Source of the DNA: a virus
Reading direction: 5' to 3' (one strand)
DNA: 64,000 nucleotides
IMG/VR virus record: IMGVR_UViG_3300027754_005796
Span: 62,001-126,000 of that record
A model generated the notes under the pieces. That model was given only the letters and a program-made list of their open reading frames with translations. It had not been told where the DNA came from and ran no database searches. Of this stretch, positions 40,405 through 45,606 are shown piece by piece (the first letter of the stretch is position 1; every line of letters begins with the position of its first letter). The translations under genes and the position numbers were made by a program.

Positions 40405-41148
40405 TATAGAAGTAAAATCTGGTCTATTCCAACCGAAAAATTCAATGAACTTGTTTCAAACTCCACATCTATTGGTCAAATATTAAAGCATTTTGGACTT
40501 AGCAATAAAGGTGGGAATAGCAAGACGGTTCAGAGAAGGGCGCAAATTGAAAATATTGACATCTCACATATAAAGCTAGGTATTAATTCAAACAAAGGAA
40601 GAGTTTTTGGTCATAGAAAAAACCATGATGAAATTTTCAAGGAAAATTCGTCTACTTCAAGAGGAAGTATAAAAGCAAAATTAATAAAATATAACTTGAT
40701 ACCATATGTTTGTAAAATTTGTGGACTTGGAGATAAATGGAATGGTAAAGATATTGCATTACAACTAGATCATGAAAATGGAATTCCAAATGACAACAGA
40801 ATAAAAAATTTAAGGTTTTTGTGTCCTAATTGCCATAGTCAAACTGAAACATTTTCCGGCAAAAGAAATCATGAGTTTATCATTCGTAAAAACAAAGAAT
40901 TGTTAAACCTCAATTGTCAGTATTGCAATATTGTTTTTAAAACATCAAATAATAAGAAAAAATATTGTAGTAAAAGTTGTGTTTCAAAAAAAAGAAAAAA
41001 TAATATTTGTTTAGATAAAAAAACACTAGAGAAAGAAGTTGAGGTGTGCTCAAATATAAAAATTGGAGAAAAATATGGGGTTTCTGAAGCTACTGTAAGA
41101 AATTGGTTAAAGAAATTTGATATTGATCGTAAACAAAAAATTAAATAA
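40405..41148 (+). CDS. HNH endonuclease with C-terminal helix-turn-helix
   Basis: The central HNH domain reads CKICG, LQLDHENG, FLCPNCHSQ (His-Asn-His with two CxxC zinc knuckles). It is followed by a second CxxC pair (CQYCNIVF, KYCSKSC) and a C-terminal helix-turn-helix (IGEKYGVSEATVRNWLKKFDI). This domain order is typical of free-standing homing endonucleases. The region is more AT-rich than its neighbours, a sign of separate origin. It lies next to the tRNA genes, and a related fragment sits at 41445-41660. The start may be ATG 40381 instead. Confidence 0.85.
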   Translation, partial: YRSKIWSIPTEKFNELVSNSTSIGQILKHFGLSNKGGNSKTVQRRAQIENIDISHIKLGINSNKGRVFGHRKNHDEIFKENSSTSRGSIKAKLIKYNLIPYVCKICGLGDKWNGKDIALQLDHENGIPNDNRIKNLRFLCPNCHSQTETFSGKRNHEFIIRKNKELLNLNCQYCNIVFKTSNNKKKYCSKSCVSKKRKNNICLDKKTLEKEVEVCSNIKIGEKYGVSEATVRNWLKKFDIDRKQKIK

Positions 41149-41152
41149 GAAA

Positions 41153-41296
41153 ATGCCCGAACAGGACTCGAACCTGTACAAAGAGTGCCATTCCGGGCTA
41201 AAGGAATCGAACCTTTATTTCTTGCTTAGAGCAGGCGTTTTGACCGCTTTAAACTAAGCCCGTAAAACTCTTGTGCTACCATTACACTATCGGGCA
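41153..41296 (-). tRNA. tRNA-Gln(UUG) with its anticodon loop interrupted by a nested tRNA-like gene
   Basis: On the minus strand the outer cloverleaf is complete except for the loop. Acceptor TGCCCGA/TCGGGCA pairs 7 of 7, D stem GTGT/GCAC 4 of 4 (one wobble) with AATGGTA loop, anticodon stem AGAGT/ACTCT 5 of 5, and T stem ACAGG/CCTGT 5 of 5 with TTCGAGT. The loop reads TTT, then a 73 nt insert, then TGGC; joining gives TTTTGGC, a normal 7 nt loop with anticodon TTG. A U1-A72 first pair also fits Gln. The 5' half is 41264-41296 and the 3' half 41153-41190. No CCA is encoded. Confidence 0.8.
41192..41263 (-). tRNA. Nested tRNA-like gene inside tRNA-Gln, possible CUA (amber) anticodon
   Basis: The 72 nt insert folds as its own tRNA. 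Acceptor ACGGGCT/AGCCCGG pairs 6 of 7 with A as discriminator, T8-A9 are normal, D arm is GTTT/AAAC with GG in the loop, T stem AAAGG/CCTTT is perfect and the T loop is TTCGATT. The anticodon arm is weak. A 7 nt loop CTCTAAG would give anticodon CTA (reads UAG); a better-paired alternative (CCTGC/GCAAG with one C-A mismatch) leaves only a 5 nt loop. It may be a suppressor tRNA or a tRNA-derived processing element. Confidence 0.65.
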
Positions 41297-41304
41297 GTCA
41301 TTAA

Positions 41305-41334
41305 ATTGTAAGCGTTAGCTTGACAAATTATCAA
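41305..41334 (-). promoter_or_regulatory. Sigma-70 promoter for the nested tRNA gene
   Basis: On the minus strand TTGATA (41329-41334) and TACAAT (41305-41310) are 18 nt apart, each 5 of 6 to consensus. Transcription would start close to the tRNA 5' end at 41296. It overlaps the opposite promoter for tRNA-Arg. Confidence 0.7.
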
Positions 41335-41348
41335 CAGTAATTTATACT
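41320..41348 (+). promoter_or_regulatory. Sigma-70 promoter for tRNA-Arg
   Basis: Perfect -35 TTGACA (41320-41325), exactly 17 nt spacing and -10 TATACT (41343-41348, 5 of 6). The tRNA begins 15 nt after the -10 box. It is the best host-type promoter in the window. Its -35 overlaps the spacer and -35 area of the divergent tRNA promoter. Confidence 0.82.
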
Positions 41349-41362
41349 TTTTTTTGTTAGCT

Positions 41363-41444
41363 GTCGCTGACTCAGAATTGGATACTGAACTGGTCTTCTA
41401 AACCAGCGGTGAAAACCATGTGGGTTCGAGTCCCACCAGCGACA
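41363..41444 (+). tRNA. tRNA-Arg(UCU) with enlarged variable region
   Basis: Acceptor GTCGCTG/CAGCGAC (7 of 7), D stem TCAG/CTGA, anticodon stem CTGGT/ACCAG with loop CTTCTAA (anticodon TCT) and T stem GTGGG/CCCAC with TTCGAGT are all perfect. The variable region is 13 nt and contains GGT..ACC, which could form a short arm. Position 8 is A and 9 is C instead of the usual T8. It reads AGA/AGG codons. No CCA is encoded. Confidence 0.88.
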
Positions 41445-41642
41445 TTATTCAATGATTCCATAGTGTTTAGCCCACTTGCGAATTGCGTTATCAGAAACAT
41501 CGTACATTTTTGCAATTTGCGTGTATGCAGTAGTGGCTATAAGTTGTTCAAGTTCATTTTTTGTAGGCAGGTTCGGAATTTTGCTCTTGCACTTTTTGCG
41601 AGAAATGTCAAAGTAACGCCTGTCACAGCAGGAGTTAGTCAT
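41445..41642 (-). pseudogene. Remnant of an HNH-family protein (C-terminal helix-turn-helix)
   Basis: The minus-strand frame encodes about 65 residues ending in LIATTAYTQIAKMYDVSDNAIRKWAKHYGI-type sequence (given here as its motif YTQIAKMYDVSDNAIRKW), which matches the C-terminal helix-turn-helix common to HNH homing proteins, including that at 40405-41148. The N-terminal HNH part is missing. It abuts the 3' end of tRNA-Arg and overlaps the start of the gene at 41641, so it looks like a decayed fragment. A short functional DNA-binding protein is the alternative. Confidence 0.55.
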
Positions 41643-41901
41643 GTCCGAAGAGCAAATCAAATTAAAGGCTGTTTGTCAATTTGCTCAAAGGAAAGATTAT
41701 TCAACGCTTTTGCGTCGAATAGATTCTCATGGGGCACATGCAGACGATCCTAGCTATGTGTATTGCGACTTTTGCGGTACTCCCACCGAAGCTCTGACTG
41801 CGGATTCGGTTTTTAAGACTCATTCTGTGTGCAGTCAATGCTCTGGTTTGCAGGAAAAAGGTTGGTTGGAAGATGCAATTGCTCACCACGAGGGACTGTG
41901 A
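41641..41901 (+). CDS. Small zinc-ribbon protein
   Basis: An 86-residue protein with CDFCG and CSQCSG CxxC pairs 30 residues apart, a likely zinc ribbon, plus an acidic helical C-terminus. The function is unknown. It overlaps the following membrane gene (ATGA-like) and starts inside the HNH remnant on the other strand. Confidence 0.55.
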   Translation: MSEEQIKLKAVCQFAQRKDYSTLLRRIDSHGAHADDPSYVYCDFCGTPTEALTADSVFKTHSVCSQCSGLQEKGWLEDAIAHHEGL

Positions 41902-42137
41902 TGGCTGACGCAAATAAAATTCAACAACAAGCTTTCTATATTATTGGAATCGTGACGCTCCTTCTTGTTATAATGGTGCTGGCTTGGCCTATTCAGTTTT
42001 TGTGGAATTCTGTATTGATCAGCGCATTGTCTTGTTGCCGAGAAATTACCTACTGGCAAGCTGTGGGATTTGAGGTTTTTGTATTCATTTTGGGCCGTAT
42101 TTTTAATATGAATGCAAATATTCCGAAAAATGATTGA
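41901..42137 (+). CDS. Small two-helix membrane protein
   Basis: The 78-residue protein has two membrane helices (about 12-30 and 52-68) and the loop pattern LWNS..ITYWQAVGF, which recalls a conserved family of small phage and bacterial membrane proteins of unknown function. Holin activity cannot be excluded from size and topology, but no lysis gene is adjacent. Confidence 0.55.
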   Translation: MADANKIQQQAFYIIGIVTLLLVIMVLAWPIQFLWNSVLISALSCCREITYWQAVGFEVFVFILGRIFNMNANIPKND

Positions 42138-42221
42138 TATTTCGTTGGTGGCATGCTTTCTGACCGAAAATAATTTTTAAATACTGTCCATGAAAAACTC
42201 TGCAATTTTCTATATAATTTA

Positions 42222-42638
42222 ATGGATAAAATCCCGTCTTTTGAGCAATTTGTTTTATTGAAAGAAGGCAACACTCGTAGTGCCTTGAAAACTTTGCTGT
42301 ATCCACTTGGATACGGCGGTTTGGGCAATTATCCTCCGTTGCACTTTATTCCTAAAGCTGCCGATGCAATTTTGTACATTTCCAAGGATGAACGCCTGTT
42401 CTGTAACGGCGATGGTCCCCCTTGGGATATCAGTCATCTTCCCGGTCATAAACAATACGGCGACAAGATTAACAACGGCGAGGGAGAGCCCTACGACATC
42501 CGTGACCTTCCCGGCAAAACTATTGAACCCAAACCCACAGATGTCCCCGGCAATGTCGTTGCTCCCCGTGGGTTTGTGCGGCTGATTCAAAAGGTGAAGT
42601 GCCTTAAAGAAAAACCTCAAAGATTGATTCCAGACTGA
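42222..42638 (+). CDS. Hypothetical protein with FEQF-type N-terminus
   Basis: A 138-residue protein starting MDKIPSFEQFVLLKEG, similar in style to leader peptides of T4-like internal head proteins. The remainder is Pro/Gly-rich (HLPGHKQYG, RDLPGK). It directly follows a TATATAATTTA box. It precedes the three giant paralogues. Confidence 0.5.
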   Translation: MDKIPSFEQFVLLKEGNTRSALKTLLYPLGYGGLGNYPPLHFIPKAADAILYISKDERLFCNGDGPPWDISHLPGHKQYGDKINNGEGEPYDIRDLPGKTIEPKPTDVPGNVVAPRGFVRLIQKVKCLKEKPQRLIPD

Positions 42639-42702
42639 TGTTAAACTTCAATGATTACATCGAGGCAAGTTATAGGGATCAGCCGCCTAAAAGGAGAAGA
42701 AG

Positions 42703-45606
42703 ATGAATATTGACTGGTTGTTCAATGAGTTTCGTGGCGACAGAATCGAAGGTTATCAACTTCTAGATGAGAAGTGGGAAAATCTTGATAATCCTGATAA
42801 AATGGCCAAATTCCTCTTCAATGTTGAAAAAACTGATTCAACAACTGGTCAAAAAGTAAAAGATCGTTGTTCTTCAGGGGGAGGTGATCATCATGTGTAC
42901 GGAGTAACATTTAACGGTTCTGATTTTAATAAAGTTAGCATCGCATTCAATCGTTGTGGTTCATATAGTGATTTTGATGGCGGGTATGGTGCACAAGTTT
43001 TTATGGGTGTGGCAAAAGCAATCAGCAAGTACGCTCAAGTTCGTAAACCTGCAAGGTTTTCTTGGTCTCCTGTGCCTAGATCGACTCGTCAAAAGCCCGG
43101 TCAAGCTCAAACTAGAGAGGCGAGAAAAAATGTTTATGAGCGCATGGCTGTTGGCAACATGTTTCCAGAAAAATATGTTTCTATTGAAGAAAATGAATGG
43201 TTGCGCAGGGATTTATACGACAAACATTATGTCCCTGCTGGCTACCCAGAAGTTCCCGAGGATATGACTAGCTCCTCGCATAACAAGTTAAAAAAACAAG
43301 CAGTAGATGATTTAAGGCAAAAGGCAAGTCAACTTCCTTATACTGCACAAAATGCTGCCGAAGGCAGTTACAGACTAGAGAGGGAGAGGCTAGAGAAAGA
43401 ACAAAGAGAAAGACTTGAAAGAGAAGCTTCAGAGAGATTGCGTGCAGAGATAGACAGTCCAGATATGAATCCCGAAGGATTAAATTTAGACGACAAGGTG
43501 TTTTTGACTCATGAATTAAATGACTTGCAAAAACAGATGCTTCAAAATTTTATGAATTTAGAGAGTTACCAAAGATTTATTGTCAATGGTCAAGATGAAG
43601 GTAAAATATTTGCTTTCAATCTCAGAGACGACCCTAGTAATCAAGGCGGTCGTATTTTAACCGCAAAAGTCAAACTGCGTACTGATGAAAATGATGATCA
43701 ACATTTAGGACAACAATTTGAATTTCCTGTCAAGTTTTTGCAAAAATTTGACAGCACCGCTTCCGACAGTCGAAAGCGCAATAGAGATGCTTATTATGAC
43801 AGAATTACAGCACAGGGAAATATAAATCCGAATCAACTAAAAGTTGGAGAAAAGGTTGTTTTGGTTTTACCTGTAGATAAAAACCTTCGGCAAGACTATG
43901 GCTCAGGTAAAGTTGGTTTTGGGGCGGTTGGCAAAATTGTTCGTCGTCAACTTGATTATGGTTACAGAGACCCTGAATTAATTTTTCAAATCAAGTTTGA
44001 TGACAATGTAATCCCAGAGTCTGAAAGAGACTCCGGTGATGCTGGAAATTTTGAGTTTGAATCTAGGGATGAAACCATTCCTTTAAACGCAAAAAATACT
44101 TTCTTGCTTCCTTACAATGATGAAAATGTGTCTAATGCTAAAAATATGTACCAACGCCATAAAAATCGTTTAAAGGATGCTCTCGAAAACATGGAGCTTA
44201 ATCCTCAACAATTAAATGTTGGCGATGAATTTTTTTTAATGCCTGATCAAATTCGTAGAAATTTAAGGAGAGATTACAACACACAAGATCAGGCTTTTGG
44301 CCAGATTTATAAAATTGTTGCAGTAAAATTTGATGATAGATCGTATCGTGGTGCGAGATTAACCTTTGAAACTAAAATACAAAATGCAAATGTTCTTGGT
44401 TCTGAAGTCATAGACAGTTTAAATGTAGTTGAAAAAAATGATTTTGTCGATAGTGGAAATGAAGATAAAAATTTTCCAAGTAATTCTAATTTTATCAAAA
44501 AAGTGTCATTAACTAATGTTCGGCAGGCCAAGAATTTTTATGAGACTTATGAAGAAAATAAAAAAAACTTTCTTCAAAACCCAAGCACTAATCCACATGG
44601 ATTAGTGCTTGGGTTAAAATATATTTTAACTCCAGCTACTGATGAAAGGTCGTATGTTTCGCTCCTTTCTTCAATAGTAGGCTATGTCGGAGATTTTGTG
44701 GGATTAATTCAAAGTAAAACCTCTCCTAATCAGATGAATTCTTATGGTTTTTTGTTTAAAACAGATCAGAGCAAGTCGTTAATGCTGTCTGATCGTAGTT
44801 CTAAAGATATTGTTTTTGTCTCTGATAATTTTATTCATGATAAGCCACAAGCTTATACTGAAGAGATTCACAGGAAAATACAAAAACTTGTCAGAAAAAA
44901 ACATATTGAGGATGAGGCAAGTTCTCATAAAAAAGATATTGTAAAAAACACTCCTCAGCAGTATAAATTTACAAGCCGAAATGATCCTGTTCAACAGCAG
45001 TTGATGAGTGATAGACGCAATCCTCTGGGAATAGGAATTGGCGACAAAGTAAAAATCAAACCAAATGACCAACTGCCTGTTGATAATCGGATTTCTTGGC
45101 GTATAGACAGGTCAAAAGAGTTTGAAGTTACGCTGGTCTCGACAAACTCTGGCACCCTCTCCACACAAATTGTTCTAGCTAGATTAAAACCGGGAAATGC
45201 ACATGTTGATGTTCAATATTTGCAATTGATAAAATCTTTCGCTACTCCTCAACTCCAAAAGAAAATGGAAAAAACGACCAGAATGCGTGGTCTACATCAA
45301 GCTGAAACGAGCCACAACGACCGCAGGATTGGCGATGAAGTGACCATCACGGGAGGTCCTTCTCGCAACAGAACAGGACACATAATTGGCTGGAAGATGA
45401 GCGGCAACAATGTTGTCGCTCAGGTTTTGTTAGACCCTCAAGACCCACAAAACATTATACATTCGACCTATCCAACTGAGAGGGCTAGCGTTGCTTTGAA
45501 GTATTTAAGACCAGTCGTTGCCAATGCTTCAGGAGTTTCCGAGTTGCGTCCTGAGTCTATGAACTACATGAATTACTTGTTAATGAGCAATTCTTTTTTT
45601 GGATGA
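42703..45606 (+). CDS. Giant paralogous protein A: N-terminal conserved domain plus repeated SH3/KOW-like segments
   Basis: The first ~190 residues form a domain shared with the next two genes: YGVTFNGSDFNKVSIAFNRCG, a GGYGAQVFMGVAKAI helix, RKPARFSWSPV and LRRDLYDK. The order of elements resembles the acetyltransferase-like domain of other phage particle proteins, but no catalytic site is evident. A charged coiled-coil-like linker follows. Then come at least five segments beginning NPxxLxxGD and ending in a GxI strand, such as MNPEGLNLDDKVFL, NPNQLKVGEKVVLV and NPQQLNVGDEFFLM, and a final KOW-like IGDEVTITGGPSRNRTGHIIGW. The 967-residue protein may be an internal or tail protein. Confidence 0.6.
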   Translation: MNIDWLFNEFRGDRIEGYQLLDEKWENLDNPDKMAKFLFNVEKTDSTTGQKVKDRCSSGGGDHHVYGVTFNGSDFNKVSIAFNRCGSYSDFDGGYGAQVFMGVAKAISKYAQVRKPARFSWSPVPRSTRQKPGQAQTREARKNVYERMAVGNMFPEKYVSIEENEWLRRDLYDKHYVPAGYPEVPEDMTSSSHNKLKKQAVDDLRQKASQLPYTAQNAAEGSYRLERERLEKEQRERLEREASERLRAEIDSPDMNPEGLNLDDKVFLTHELNDLQKQMLQNFMNLESYQRFIVNGQDEGKIFAFNLRDDPSNQGGRILTAKVKLRTDENDDQHLGQQFEFPVKFLQKFDSTASDSRKRNRDAYYDRITAQGNINPNQLKVGEKVVLVLPVDKNLRQDYGSGKVGFGAVGKIVRRQLDYGYRDPELIFQIKFDDNVIPESERDSGDAGNFEFESRDETIPLNAKNTFLLPYNDENVSNAKNMYQRHKNRLKDALENMELNPQQLNVGDEFFLMPDQIRRNLRRDYNTQDQAFGQIYKIVAVKFDDRSYRGARLTFETKIQNANVLGSEVIDSLNVVEKNDFVDSGNEDKNFPSNSNFIKKVSLTNVRQAKNFYETYEENKKNFLQNPSTNPHGLVLGLKYILTPATDERSYVSLLSSIVGYVGDFVGLIQSKTSPNQMNSYGFLFKTDQSKSLMLSDRSSKDIVFVSDNFIHDKPQAYTEEIHRKIQKLVRKKHIEDEASSHKKDIVKNTPQQYKFTSRNDPVQQQLMSDRRNPLGIGIGDKVKIKPNDQLPVDNRISWRIDRSKEFEVTLVSTNSGTLSTQIVLARLKPGNAHVDVQYLQLIKSFATPQLQKKMEKTTRMRGLHQAETSHNDRRIGDEVTITGGPSRNRTGHIIGWKMSGNNVVAQVLLDPQDPQNIIHSTYPTERASVALKYLRPVVANASGVSELRPESMNYMNYLLMSNSFFG
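44578..44615 (+). repeat. Perfect 18 bp inverted repeat inside a coding region
   Basis: The 18 nt arm at 44578-44595 is exactly the reverse complement of 44598-44615, with a 2 nt CA centre. It encodes NPSTNPHGLVLGL at a repeat-unit boundary of giant protein A. Such a long perfect palindrome in a coding sequence is unlikely by chance. Confidence 0.93.

Noticed and set aside
41191-41263. Group I or bulge-helix-bulge intron in tRNA-Gln
   Set aside because: The insert is only about 73 nt and folds as a tRNA with D and T arms. It has no group I core and there is no bulge-helix-bulge at the junction.
41409-41753. Plus-strand ORF across tRNA-Arg and into 41641-41901
   Set aside because: It overlaps the tRNA gene and the convincing zinc-ribbon gene in another frame, and has no family signal.
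41901-42137. Holin assignment for the two-helix membrane protein
   Set aside because: Size and topology allow it, but no endolysin or spanin gene is adjacent and the loop pattern matches another small membrane family, so the function is left open.
42255-42620. Minus-strand ORF opposite the gene at 42222-42638
   Set aside because: It is the complement of a well-placed plus-strand gene and its composition is a shadow effect.
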